This document shows positions 7,759-16,025 of a DNA stretch of 64,000 bases, piece by piece (positions within the stretch are counted from its first letter, which is position 1; every line of letters starts with the position of its first letter). The position numbers and the translations under genes are program-made. Below the pieces are notes generated by a model that saw only the letters and a list, made by a program, of their open reading frames with translations, was not told the origin of the DNA and ran no database searches. The DNA is taken from NCBI GenBank assembly GCA_963819845.1, contig CAWFXQ010000008.1:496001-560000 (forward strand), written 5' to 3'. This stretch comes from DATAGF01 sp963819845. Its GTDB lineage: Bacteria > Actinomycetota > Thermoleophilia > Miltoncostaeales > Miltoncostaeaceae.

Positions 7759-9594
7759 CTACCCCGGGGCCCGCTCCCGGCCCCGCAGGGCGGCCTCGGT
7801 CCGGTTCTGGGCGCCGGTCTTGCGGAGGATCGCGCCCACGTGCTTCTCGACGGTCTTCACCGAGATCGAGAGGGCCTCGGCGATCTGGCGGTCCGGCAGC
7901 CCGCGCTCGAGCAGGCTGAAGACCTCGCGCTCGCGACCCGACAGCGCCGCCGCGCCGTTCAGGTGCGCATGAACGCGCTGGACGGCGTCGCCGGACAGCA
8001 GCGCCCCGCCGTGCGCCGCCGCCAGCACCGCCCGCGCGAGTTCGGCGCCGGAGGCATCCTTGCCGAGGTACCCGCGCGCTCCGGAGCGCAGGGCCCCCGT
8101 CACGAGCTCGTCGTGGTCGAACGCGGTGAGGGCGACGATCGCCGCGTCGTCGTCCTCGGCGCGGATCCGGGCGATGGCCTCGACGCCGTCGCCGTCGGGC
8201 ATGCGCAGGTCCATCAGGACCACATCCGGGCGCAGCGCCCGCCACAGCACCACCGCCTGCCGTCCGGACCCGGCCTGGCCGACCACCTCGATCGACGGCT
8301 CGGCGTCGGACAGGAGGCGGGCGATGCCGAGGCGCGTGGCCTCGTGGTCGTCGACGATCAGCAGCCGGACCCGCGCGCCGGCGGGAGCGCCCGCCGGGTC
8401 CTCGAGGTGAGGGAGCTCCGCCCGCACGCGCGTGCCCCACCCGGGGGTCGACTCCACCTCGAGCGTCCCGCCCAGCAGGCGCGCCCGCTCGGCCATGCCG
8501 CGGAGGCCCATGCCGTGCAGCGCGCCGCTGCTCTCGACCTCGGCCGGGTCGAAGCCACCGCCGTCGTCCTGGACGAGCAGCGTCACGGACGTCTCGCCGT
8601 GCACGATCCCGATGCGCACCGACCGGGCGTCGGCGTGGTGGAGGGCGTTGGTGAGCGCCTCCTGGGCGATCCGGAAGAGGGAGTGGGCGACCTCGGCCCG
8701 CAGCGGGGTGGGCTCCCCGGCCACCACCAGCCGGACGTCGGCCGAGCCGGTCCGGTTCGCCCAGGCGAGCTCGCGCTCGAGGGCCTCCTCCAGCGAGCTG
8801 CCGGCCATGGGCGACGGCGCGAGCCCGAGGACGCTGCGCCGGGTCTCGTCCAGGGCGAAGCGGGCGGCCGCCGCGGCCTCGTCGATGGCGGTGTGCAGCT
8901 CGGAGAGGCGCCCGGCCGACAGCGCCCCCTCGGCCGAGCGGAGCTGCAGCAGCACCGACACGAGGCCCTTGGCCACGGTGTCGTGCACCTCGCGGGCCAT
9001 GCGGTTGCGCTCCTCGGCGGCCGCCTCGGCGCGCGCGTTGACCTGCGCCGACTCGTGCAGCCGCGCGTAGGTGATGGCCAGCGCGGCGTGCTTGGCGAAC
9101 AGCTCCAGCAGGCGCGCGTCCTCGTCGCCGAAGGCGCGATCGGCGTCGCGGCTGAAGATGACGCACGAGCCGATGATGCTCGGGCCCCACCAGATCGGCA
9201 CGCCGATGACGCCCCGCAGCGTCGCGCGGTCGGCCTCCGGCACGTGCCCGCCGCGCACCTCCCCGTAGTCGGCGAAGGCCACCGAGCCGCGCCGCGCGAC
9301 CACCGCCCCGGTCACGCCCTCGTCGAGCGGGAAGACCTGCCCCGACTGGCAGGCCACGCCGATGTCGGCCTCCTTGCGGTACACCCCGGCGACCTCGTCG
9401 ACCAGGCTGATCGAGCCGGCGTCGCCGTCCAGGAGCTGGATCGAGCGCTCGAGGATCCGCTCCAGCAGGGGCCGCAGCGACAGCTCGGCGCCGAGGTCCT
9501 CGACGACCGCCTCGAGCGCCGTCGCGCGCTCGCGCTCGCGGGCGATCGCGGTTCCGACGGGCGTCCGGATCTCGTGCGTGGGCACCGCTGGCAA
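7759..9594 (-). CDS. Fused GAF sensor histidine kinase and NarL-type response regulator
   Basis: A single 611 aa chain holding a whole two-component pathway. Residues about 30-180 are a GAF sensor. HisKA_3 has the phosphoacceptor His204 in REVHDTVAKG, and the HATPase part has the N-box QEALTNALHHA (N316) and G-box DDGGGF (343-348). A receiver follows (acidic pair D415/D416, phosphoacceptor D462 in MDLRMP, T490, K512), then a LuxR-type HTH at 548-606. NarL-family kinases and regulators are normally two genes. The frame is unbroken over 1836 bp in the cleanly read part of the window. The start is TTG at 9594 or GTG at 9585. No membrane span is seen, so sensing is probably cytosolic. Confidence 0.88.
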   Translation of the reverse strand: MPAVPTHEIRTPVGTAIARERERATALEAVVEDLGAELSLRPLLERILERSIQLLDGDAGSISLVDEVAGVYRKEADIGVACQSGQVFPLDEGVTGAVVARRGSVAFADYGEVRGGHVPEADRATLRGVIGVPIWWGPSIIGSCVIFSRDADRAFGDEDARLLELFAKHAALAITYARLHESAQVNARAEAAAEERNRMAREVHDTVAKGLVSVLLQLRSAEGALSAGRLSELHTAIDEAAAAARFALDETRRSVLGLAPSPMAGSSLEEALERELAWANRTGSADVRLVVAGEPTPLRAEVAHSLFRIAQEALTNALHHADARSVRIGIVHGETSVTLLVQDDGGGFDPAEVESSGALHGMGLRGMAERARLLGGTLEVESTPGWGTRVRAELPHLEDPAGAPAGARVRLLIVDDHEATRLGIARLLSDAEPSIEVVGQAGSGRQAVVLWRALRPDVVLMDLRMPDGDGVEAIARIRAEDDDAAIVALTAFDHDELVTGALRSGARGYLGKDASGAELARAVLAAAHGGALLSGDAVQRVHAHLNGAAALSGREREVFSLLERGLPDRQIAEALSISVKTVEKHVGAILRKTGAQNRTEAALRGRERAPG

Positions 9595-9632
9595 CTCGGG
9601 CTGATCGGGGGGCCGGGTGCGGCGACCATAGG

Positions 9633-9645
9633 CGGTCTCAGACCG
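9633..9645. promoter_or_regulatory. Small palindrome upstream of the kinase-regulator fusion
   Basis: CGGTCT and AGACCG flank one central base, between the divergent starts at 9594 (minus) and 9795 (plus). The position suits an operator for either gene. A TATGGT -10-like box on the minus strand is nearby. Confidence 0.35.
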
Positions 9646-9680
9646 TCGGACAACCGCGGCTCCCGGGCCGCGTCATCCCT

Positions 9681-9709
9681 GCCCGCGGCCGGATTCGAGG
9701 GCCGCGGGC
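9681..9709. repeat. Perfect inverted repeat in the divergent intergenic region
   Basis: Arms GCCCGCGGCC and GGCCGCGGGC, 10 bp each around a 9 nt centre. It could be a regulator site or an attenuating RNA hairpin in the leader of the MFS gene. No protein-coding sequence was seen in 9595-9794. Confidence 0.4.
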
Positions 9710-9794
9710 GCGCGGCGGGCGTTCGTCGGTGCGCTCCGGCAGGCTTTACGCGCGCTTTGCGCAGGACCGAGGGCCCCTGTGACAGCCTTGAGGG

Positions 9795-11027
9795 ATGGCC
9801 CCCGCCGAGACCACATCGCTGCGCGCGCTGCTCGCGACGCCCCAGGTCGGGCGCACCCTGGCCGCCTCGCTCGTCGGCCGGCTGCCCTACACGGCGATCG
9901 GGCTGCTGCTGATCCTGCGGGTGCGGGAGCTGGGCGGCGGGTGGGCCGAGGGGGGCATCGCCGCCGGCGCCTTCTCGCTCGGCCTGGCCTGCCTCGCGCC
10001 GTTCCTCGCGCGCCTCGTCAACGTCCACGGCCAGCGCGCCGTGCTGATGCCCTGCGCGCTGGCGTGCGCCGCGCCGCTGGTGGCGATCGGGCTGATCCCG
10101 GACGGCGCGCCGATCGTCGCCATCGCGGCGCTCGCGGCTCTGGCGGGCGCCGCGTACCCACCGCTCAGCGGGGCGATGCGAGCGCTCTGGCCCGACCTGG
10201 TGCCGCCGGCCCGCCGCCACGCCGTGTTCGCCCTCGAGGCGGCCGGCGTGGAGCTGACCTTCATCCTCGGGCCCCTGGTGCTCGTCGGGGCGCTCGCGGT
10301 GTGGACCTCGCCCGGCCTCGCCCTGGTCGCCTGCGGCGGCCTGATGGTGGCGGGCACGGTCGCCTTCGCCTCGGCGCCCTCGTCGCGCCGCTGGCGGCCG
10401 GCCCGGGCCGCGCGGACGCCCGCCGGGGCGCTGGCGAGCCCGGCGCTGCTGACGCTCCTGCTGGCCGTGGCCTGCGCGGGGGCCGCCTTCGGCGCGATCG
10501 AGGTCGCCACCGCCGCGGCTGCCGACGAGGCCGGCAACCCGGGCCTGGTGGGCCCGCTGCTGGCCGCCTGGGCGTCCGGGAGCCTCCTCGGCGGCCTGTT
10601 CACGGCGCGCGCCCGGCCGCCCGCGGACCCCCGCGCCCGCCTCGTCGCCCTGCTCGCCGCGACCGCGGCCGCCGACGCCCTGGTGGCGCTGGCGCCCGGC
10701 CTGCCGGCGCTGGGCGCCGCGCTCTTCCTGGCGGGCGCGTTCATCGCGCCGGCCTTCGCGACCCTCTACTCGATGGTGTCGGATCTCGCGCGCGCGGGAA
10801 CCCTCACCGAGTCCTACACTTGGCTCATGACCGGCGTCTCGGCCGGCGCGGCGGCGGGCGCCGCGGCCGGCGGCGCCGCCGTCGACGCCGTCTCGACGCA
10901 CGCGGCGATGGGCGGGGCCGCGGTCATGGTCGGGCTCGCCGCCGTCGTGGTCGCGGGGGGGCGGCGGCAGCTCTCGCCCGACCGCCGACCGATGAGTCTC
11001 GGGGCGCCGGCGAGTCCCAGAGCGTGA
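9795..11027 (+). CDS. MFS transporter
   Basis: A 410 aa inner-membrane carrier with about twelve hydrophobic segments in two halves, joined by a basic cytoplasmic loop near residues 195-210 (SSRRWRPARAARTPAG). It resembles proton-driven drug or metabolite exporters of the major facilitator superfamily, and no substrate motif is recognisable. The start is ATG 9795, preceded by TTGAGGG. It is followed 28 bp later by an ABC exporter pair in the same direction, so the three may form an export cluster. Confidence 0.85.
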   Translation: MAPAETTSLRALLATPQVGRTLAASLVGRLPYTAIGLLLILRVRELGGGWAEGGIAAGAFSLGLACLAPFLARLVNVHGQRAVLMPCALACAAPLVAIGLIPDGAPIVAIAALAALAGAAYPPLSGAMRALWPDLVPPARRHAVFALEAAGVELTFILGPLVLVGALAVWTSPGLALVACGGLMVAGTVAFASAPSSRRWRPARAARTPAGALASPALLTLLLAVACAGAAFGAIEVATAAAADEAGNPGLVGPLLAAWASGSLLGGLFTARARPPADPRARLVALLAATAAADALVALAPGLPALGAALFLAGAFIAPAFATLYSMVSDLARAGTLTESYTWLMTGVSAGAAAGAAAGGAAVDAVSTHAAMGGAAVMVGLAAVVVAGGRRQLSPDRRPMSLGAPASPRA

Positions 11028-11055
11028 GAGAGACAACGAAGATCCCGGGAGAGAG

Positions 11056-12042
11056 ATGACGACGGACACACATCTGGCCATCGAGGCGACCGGCCTCGTG
11101 AAGGCGTTCGGGGAGACCCGCGCGGTCAACGGCGTCAACCTCGCGGTGCGCCGCGGCTCGGTCTACGGGGTGCTCGGCCCGAACGGCGCCGGCAAGACGA
11201 CCACCATCCGGATGCTCGCGACCCTGCTGCGCCCGGACGCCGGCTCGGCCCGCGTGCTCGGGCACGACATCGTGCGCGATGCCGACGCGGTGCGCGGGCT
11301 GGTGAGCCTCACCGGTCAGCTCGCCTCGGTGGACGAGGACCTGACCGGCCGCGAGAACCTGATCCTGCTGGGCCGGCTGCTGGGCCTCACCCGCCCGGCC
11401 GCCAAGGCGCGGGCCGGCGAGCTGATCGACGCCTTCGGCCTCACCGAGGCCGGCGGGCGGCTGGTCAAGACCTACTCCGGGGGCATGCGCCGCCGGCTGG
11501 ACATCGCGGCGAGCATCGTCGTGACCCCCGAGGTGATGTTCCTCGACGAGCCGACGACCGGGCTGGACCCGCGCTCGCGCAACCAGGTCTGGGACATCGT
11601 GCGGGCCCTGGCGGGGGCCGGGACGACGATCCTGCTCTGCACCCAGTACCTCGACGAGGCCGACCAGCTCGCCGAGGGCATCGCGGTGATCGACCACGGC
11701 CGCGTCATCGCCGAGGGGACCCCCGGGCAGCTCAAGGCGTCGGTCGGGCTCGGCTCGCTGCACGTGCGGCTGCTCGACCCCGCCCAGCGGCCGGAGGCCG
11801 AGCGCCTGCTGGCGCGCGAGCTCGACGCCGTCCACCTCGAGCCCGACCCGGCGGCGCTCAGCGTGCCGTGCTCGGACGCCGACCGGGCGGCCGAGGCCGT
11901 GGCCGAGCTGGCCCGGTCGGGCGTGCGGATCGCCGACTTCTCGCTCGGCCAGCCGACGCTGGACGAGGTCTTCCTGGCGCTGACCGGCCACCCGGCGGAG
12001 GAGGACGACGACGACGTGGCACAGGAGGAGAAGGCCGCATGA
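11056..12042 (+). CDS. ABC exporter ATP-binding protein (DrrA-like)
   Basis: A 328 aa ATPase of the daunorubicin-resistance type, pairing with the ABC-2 permease that follows. Walker A is GPNGAGKTT (41-49), the signature YSGGMRRRLD lies near 140, Walker B is MFLDEPTTGLDP near 162, and the H-loop region is CTQYLDEADQLAE. The C-terminal third (from about 235) matches the extra domain of DrrA proteins. The stop overlaps the next start (ATGA, 12039-12042). It has a good Shine-Dalgarno (GGGAGAGAG). The substrate is unknown, probably a lipid or lipophilic compound. Confidence 0.9.
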   Translation: MTTDTHLAIEATGLVKAFGETRAVNGVNLAVRRGSVYGVLGPNGAGKTTTIRMLATLLRPDAGSARVLGHDIVRDADAVRGLVSLTGQLASVDEDLTGRENLILLGRLLGLTRPAAKARAGELIDAFGLTEAGGRLVKTYSGGMRRRLDIAASIVVTPEVMFLDEPTTGLDPRSRNQVWDIVRALAGAGTTILLCTQYLDEADQLAEGIAVIDHGRVIAEGTPGQLKASVGLGSLHVRLLDPAQRPEAERLLARELDAVHLEPDPAALSVPCSDADRAAEAVAELARSGVRIADFSLGQPTLDEVFLALTGHPAEEDDDDVAQEEKAA

Positions 12043-12887
12043 GCGACGCGCCCACCACATCGACCCTCCCGGCCCAGGCCGACGACGCCGCCCTGCGGAC
12101 GGCGCTGTCGTCGAGCCCGCGGCCGCCCCGCCCGAGCGCCCTGTCGGCCTCCCTCACCTTCGGCTGGCGGGGGATGCTGAAGATCAAGCACGTCCCCGAG
12201 CAGCTCATCGACGTGACGGCCACCCCCGTTCTGTTCGTGCTGCTCTTCACCTACATCTACGGCGGCGCCATCGCCGGGTCAACCGACGCCTACCTGCAGT
12301 TCATCCTGCCCGCCATCGTGGTGATGTCGGTGCTCTTCACCACGGTCTACTCGGGCGTCGCGCTGAACACCGACATGACCAAGGGAGTCGTCAACCGCTT
12401 CCGCTCGCTGCCGATCTGGCGGCCCGCGCCGCTGGCCGGCGCGGTGCTCGGCGACGCGGTCCGCTACCTCGTGGGCGCGACCGTCGTGGTGGCGCTCGGG
12501 CTGGCCCTGGGCTACCGGCCCGAGGCCGGCGCGGGCGGCATGATCACGGCCGTGCTGCTGGTGGTGGCCTTCGCCTTCGGCCTCTCGTGGGTCTTCACGA
12601 CCGTCGGGCTGGTGATGCGGTCGCCGAGCGCGGTCATGAACACGGGCTTCATGGCGCTGTTCCCGCTGGTCTTCGTGAGCAACGGCTTCGTCGAGCCGAG
12701 CACCCTGCCCGGCTGGCTGGAGGTGATCGTGGACGCCAACCCCATCTCCCACGTCATCACCGCCTCCCGCGGGCTGATGGACGGGACGGCGACCGCCGGC
12801 GAGATCGGGCTGGTGCTGCTGGAGGCCGCCGTGCTGACGGCGATCTTCGCGCCGCTCACGACGCGGCTCTACCGCACCAAGGCCTGA
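12039..12887 (+). CDS. ABC-2 type exporter permease (DrrB-like)
   Basis: A 282 aa membrane protein with six predicted spans beginning near residue 60 (VTATPVLFVLLFTYIYGGAI). It carries the DrrB-family features NTDMTKGVVNRFRSLPI and FVSNGFVEPSTLPGWL followed by ANPISHVITASRGLM. Its ATG overlaps the stop of the ATPase gene, with AGGAGGAG as Shine-Dalgarno inside that gene. The start at 12039 is chosen over a longer frame that overlaps the ATPase. Confidence 0.9.
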   Translation: MSDAPTTSTLPAQADDAALRTALSSSPRPPRPSALSASLTFGWRGMLKIKHVPEQLIDVTATPVLFVLLFTYIYGGAIAGSTDAYLQFILPAIVVMSVLFTTVYSGVALNTDMTKGVVNRFRSLPIWRPAPLAGAVLGDAVRYLVGATVVVALGLALGYRPEAGAGGMITAVLLVVAFAFGLSWVFTTVGLVMRSPSAVMNTGFMALFPLVFVSNGFVEPSTLPGWLEVIVDANPISHVITASRGLMDGTATAGEIGLVLLEAAVLTAIFAPLTTRLYRTKA

Positions 12888-13492
12888 CCCTCGACGTCGA
12901 CACCCCGCACGGCCCCGCACGGGTGCACCTGCGCCCCGCGGGGTCGCCGCGGGCCGTCCTGATGCTGGGGCACGGCGCGGGCGGCGGCGTGGCCGCGCCC
13001 GACCTCTCCGCCGCGACGGGGGCCGCCGTGGAGCAGGACGTCAGCGTGGCGCTGGTGGAGCAGCCCTATCGGGTCGCGGGTCGGCGGTCCCCGGCCCCCG
13101 CGCGGCAGCTCGACGCCGCCTGGACCGCGGTCGCCGCGGCCCTGCGGGAGGGAGAGGCCGGCGGCCTGCCCCTCATCGCCGGAGGCCGGTCGTCGGGCGC
13201 GCGGGTCGCCTGCCGCACCGCCGGGGCCGTCGGCGCCGTCGCCGTCCTCTGCCTCGCGTTCCCGCTCCAGCCCCCGGCGCGCAGGTCGGGGCCGGCGCCG
13301 AGCCGCCTGGACGAGCTCGACGCGGTGGACGTGCCCGTGCTCGTGGTGCAGGGCGAGCGCGACCCCTTCGGCATGCCGCCCCCCGGGCCTCGGCGGGAGG
13401 TGGTCACGGTGGCGGGAGACCACGGCCTGAAAGCCGACCCCGAGGCGGTGACCGCCGCGGTGCGCGGCTGGCTTGGGGCCGTCCTGGGCTGA
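12884..13492 (+). CDS. Alpha/beta hydrolase of the Tex30/KANL3 family, probable CTG start
   Basis: A small serine-hydrolase fold of about 202 aa. The nucleophile elbow is GGRSSGARVA, the acid is the Asp in VQGERDPFG and the base is the His in AGDHGLK; LMLGHGAGGG forms the oxyanion loop. The conserved first strand (LDVDTPHGPARVHL) reaches back to the permease stop, where the only start-like codon is CTG at 12884, overlapping it as CTGA. A GTG near 12922 would cut that strand off. It is probably co-transcribed with the ABC exporter. The substrate is unknown. Confidence 0.75.
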   Translation: MTLDVDTPHGPARVHLRPAGSPRAVLMLGHGAGGGVAAPDLSAATGAAVEQDVSVALVEQPYRVAGRRSPAPARQLDAAWTAVAAALREGEAGGLPLIAGGRSSGARVACRTAGAVGAVAVLCLAFPLQPPARRSGPAPSRLDELDAVDVPVLVVQGERDPFGMPPPGPRREVVTVAGDHGLKADPEAVTAAVRGWLGAVLG

Positions 13493-13495
13493 GGC

Positions 13496-13804
13496 TCAGC
13501 GGCGCCCGACGAGGCGTGTGAGCGCCGACATGAGCTCCCGGCGCACCTCCTCCTGGCCCTCGGGCTCGGCCCCGAGGAGGCAATGGCGGGTGTGGTCGTC
13601 GACGAGCGCGAGGGCGACCTTGTCCAGGGCGGCCTGGGCGGCGCTGATCTGCTGGAGCACGTCGATGCAGTAGCGGTCGTCCTCGACCATCCCCGCGATG
13701 CCGCGAACCTGACCCTCGACCCGGCGCAGCCGGCGCAGGATGTCCTGCTTCTCGCCGGCGGCGACGTAGCCGGGCGCGCCGAGGCCGGTGGCGGAGGTGC
13801 TCAT
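13496..13804 (-). CDS. csoR: Copper-sensing repressor CsoR
   Basis: A 102 aa all-helical metal sensor of the CsoR/RcnR family that releases DNA on binding Cu(I). The ligand set C46, H71 and C75 keeps the Mycobacterium CsoR spacing of 25 and 4 residues (Cys36/His61/Cys65 there). RRLRRVEGQVRGIAGMVEDDRYC is the conserved helix region. The ATG at 13804 is used; the longer open frame upstream runs through the operator into copA antisense. It is divergent from copA, sharing the operator at 13819-13839. Its 3' end lies 3 bp from the convergent hydrolase gene. Confidence 0.93.
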   Translation of the reverse strand: MSTSATGLGAPGYVAAGEKQDILRRLRRVEGQVRGIAGMVEDDRYCIDVLQQISAAQAALDKVALALVDDHTRHCLLGAEPEGQEEVRRELMSALTRLVGRR

Positions 13805-13818
13805 CGCCGTCCAAGTTG

Positions 13819-13839
13819 GCATACTGGGGGGGAGTATGC
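13819..13839. promoter_or_regulatory. CsoR operator between csoR and copA
   Basis: GCATACT and AGTATGC are perfect 7 bp arms around a run of seven G. This matches the G/C-tract pseudopalindrome bound by CsoR proteins. The right arm covers the copA ATG at 13836, so repressor binding would cover the start of both transcripts. Confidence 0.8.
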
Positions 13840-16025
13840 AACGCCTCGACATGCCCATCACCGGGATGAGCTGCGCCTCGTGCGCGGCGCGGCTCGAGAA
13901 GCACCTGAACGGCATCGCGGGCGTGGACGCCACGGTGAACTACGCCACCGAGACGGCGTCCGTGACCTTCGACGCGGCGCGCGTGGCCCCTGAGCGCCTG
14001 GTGGAGGCCGTCGCGCGGACCGGCTACCAGGCGCGCCTCCCCGGCGCGGACGCGCCTTCCGGCGGTCCCGATCCCCTCGGTCGCCGGCTGGCCGTCTCGG
14101 CGCTGCTGTCGGCGCCGGTGCTGCTGGTCGCCATGATCCCGGCCCTGCGCGTCGACGGCTGGGAGCGGCCCGCCCTCGCGCTGACGGCCGTCGTCGTGCT
14201 GTGGGGCGGGTGGCCGTTCCACCGCGCCGCCTGGACCGGCCTGCGGCACCGCGCCGCGACCATGGACACGCTGATCTCGCTCGGCACCCTCGCGGCCCTC
14301 GGCTGGTCGGCGGCCGTGGTGCTGGTCCCGGCCGCGTCCGGCGAGGACGTCTACCTCGAGGTGGCGGCCGTGGTCACCACCTTCCTGCTGGCCGGCCGCT
14401 ACCTCGAGGCGCGCGCCAAGCGGCGCGCCGGGGCCGCGCTGACGGCGCTGCTGGAGCTCGGGGCGAAGGAGGCCTCGCTGCTCGACGGCGACGGCCGCGA
14501 GCGCCGCGTGCCGGCCGCCGGCCTGCGGCCGGGAGACCGCTTCCTCGTGCGTCCGGGCGAGCGGATCGCCACCGACGGCGTGGTCGAGGCCGGGTCGTCG
14601 GCCGTCGACGCGTCGCTGCTCACCGGCGAGAGCATGCCGGTCGAGGTCGGGCCGGGCGACGCGGTCACGGGCGCGACGATCAACGCCGGCGGGCGCCTGG
14701 AGGTGCGCGCGACGCGCGTCGGCTCCGACACCGCCCTGTCGCGGATCGCTCGGCTCGTGACCGAGGCCCAGTCGGGCAAGGCGCCGGCCCAACGACTGGC
14801 CGACCGGGTGTCGGCCGTCTTCGTGCCGGTCGTGATCGCCCTCGCCGTGGCCACGCTGGTCGCCTGGCTCGCGGCCGGCGGGGGCGCGGCCGCCGCGTTC
14901 ACGGCGGCGGTGTCGGTGCTGATCATCGCCTGCCCCTGCGCGCTGGGCCTCGCGACTCCCACGGCCCTCCTGGTCGGCACGGGCCGGGGGGCTCAGCTCG
15001 GCATCCTCATCCGGGGCCCCGAGGTGCTGGAGTCGACGCGCCGGATCGACACGGTCGTGCTCGACAAGACCGGCACGGTCACGGCCGGGGAGATGTCGCT
15101 GCTCGACGTCGTCGTGGCCGAGGGCGGCGACCGCCGCGAGGCGCTGCGCCTCGCCGGGGGGCTCGAGGAGGCGTCCGAGCACCCGGTCGGGCGCGCGGTC
15201 GCCGCCGCCGCGCGGGCAGAGGCGGGGCCCCTTCCGTCCCCCCAGGGCTTCGCCAACCGGGAGGGCCTCGGCGTGGAGGGCGAGGTCGAGGGCCGCGCGG
15301 TGGTCGTCGGCCGTCCCGAGGCCGTGGGCCGCGCGGGGCTCGACCCCCCGCTGGGCGACGCGCTGCGCCGGGCGCGGGCCTCCGGGCGCACGGCCGTCGC
15401 GGTCGCCTGGGATGGGCGGACGCGGGCGCTGCTGGTCGTCGCCGACGCGGTGCGGCCCGACAGCGCCGGCGCGGTGCGCGAGCTGCGCGGCCTCGGCCTG
15501 CGCCCGATCCTGCTGACCGGCGACAGCCGGCCCGCGGCCCTGGCCGTCGCCCGCGAGGTCGGCATCGACGAGGTGGTCGCCGAGGTGCTGCCGTCCCAGA
15601 AGGCGGCCGCCGTGGAGCGCCTCCAGGGCGAGGGCCGCGCCGTGGCGATGGTGGGCGACGGGGTCAACGACGCCCCCGCCCTCGCCCGGGCCGATCTCGG
15701 CATCGCCGTGGGCACGGGCACCGACGTGGCCATCGAGGCCTCCGACATCACGCTGGTCGCCGGCGGCCTGCGCGGCGTGGCCGACGCCATCCGCCTGTCG
15801 CGACGGACGCTGCGCACCATCCGGGGCAACCTCTTCTGGGCCTTCGCCTACAACGTCGCGGCGCTGCCGCTGGCGGCCCTGGGCTACCTCAGCCCGCTCG
15901 TCGCCGGAGCAGCGATGGCCCTCTCGAGCCTGTTCGTCGTGGGCAACTCACTGCGGCTGCGCCGCTTCGGGCCTCAGCGGTCGAGCGTGAAGGGCGGGTA
16001 CTCGTCGCGCATGAGCGATGCGTAG
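13836..16025 (+). CDS. copA: Copper-exporting P1B-type ATPase CopA
   Basis: Cu(I) efflux pump, 729 aa. The N-terminal heavy-metal domain has GMSCASC (C13, C16). Eight membrane spans follow, with the metal-passage motif CPC near residue 367 (IIACPCALGLATP), the phosphorylated Asp in DKTGTVT near 410, the SEHPVG nucleotide-site motif and MVGDGVNDAPALA. The start is ATG 13836 inside the operator; an in-frame ATG at 13851 has a better Shine-Dalgarno distance from the G-tract. The last 52 bp overlap the convergent DUF4389 gene. Regulation by CsoR is inferred from the shared operator. Confidence 0.95.
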   Translation: MQRLDMPITGMSCASCAARLEKHLNGIAGVDATVNYATETASVTFDAARVAPERLVEAVARTGYQARLPGADAPSGGPDPLGRRLAVSALLSAPVLLVAMIPALRVDGWERPALALTAVVVLWGGWPFHRAAWTGLRHRAATMDTLISLGTLAALGWSAAVVLVPAASGEDVYLEVAAVVTTFLLAGRYLEARAKRRAGAALTALLELGAKEASLLDGDGRERRVPAAGLRPGDRFLVRPGERIATDGVVEAGSSAVDASLLTGESMPVEVGPGDAVTGATINAGGRLEVRATRVGSDTALSRIARLVTEAQSGKAPAQRLADRVSAVFVPVVIALAVATLVAWLAAGGGAAAAFTAAVSVLIIACPCALGLATPTALLVGTGRGAQLGILIRGPEVLESTRRIDTVVLDKTGTVTAGEMSLLDVVVAEGGDRREALRLAGGLEEASEHPVGRAVAAAARAEAGPLPSPQGFANREGLGVEGEVEGRAVVVGRPEAVGRAGLDPPLGDALRRARASGRTAVAVAWDGRTRALLVVADAVRPDSAGAVRELRGLGLRPILLTGDSRPAALAVAREVGIDEVVAEVLPSQKAAAVERLQGEGRAVAMVGDGVNDAPALARADLGIAVGTGTDVAIEASDITLVAGGLRGVADAIRLSRRTLRTIRGNLFWAFAYNVAALPLAALGYLSPLVAGAAMALSSLFVVGNSLRLRRFGPQRSSVKGGYSSRMSDA

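Noticed and set aside
7225..9912. An 895-codon plus-strand frame opposite the kinase-regulator fusion
   Set aside because: Composition of a shadow; all domain motifs are on the minus strand.
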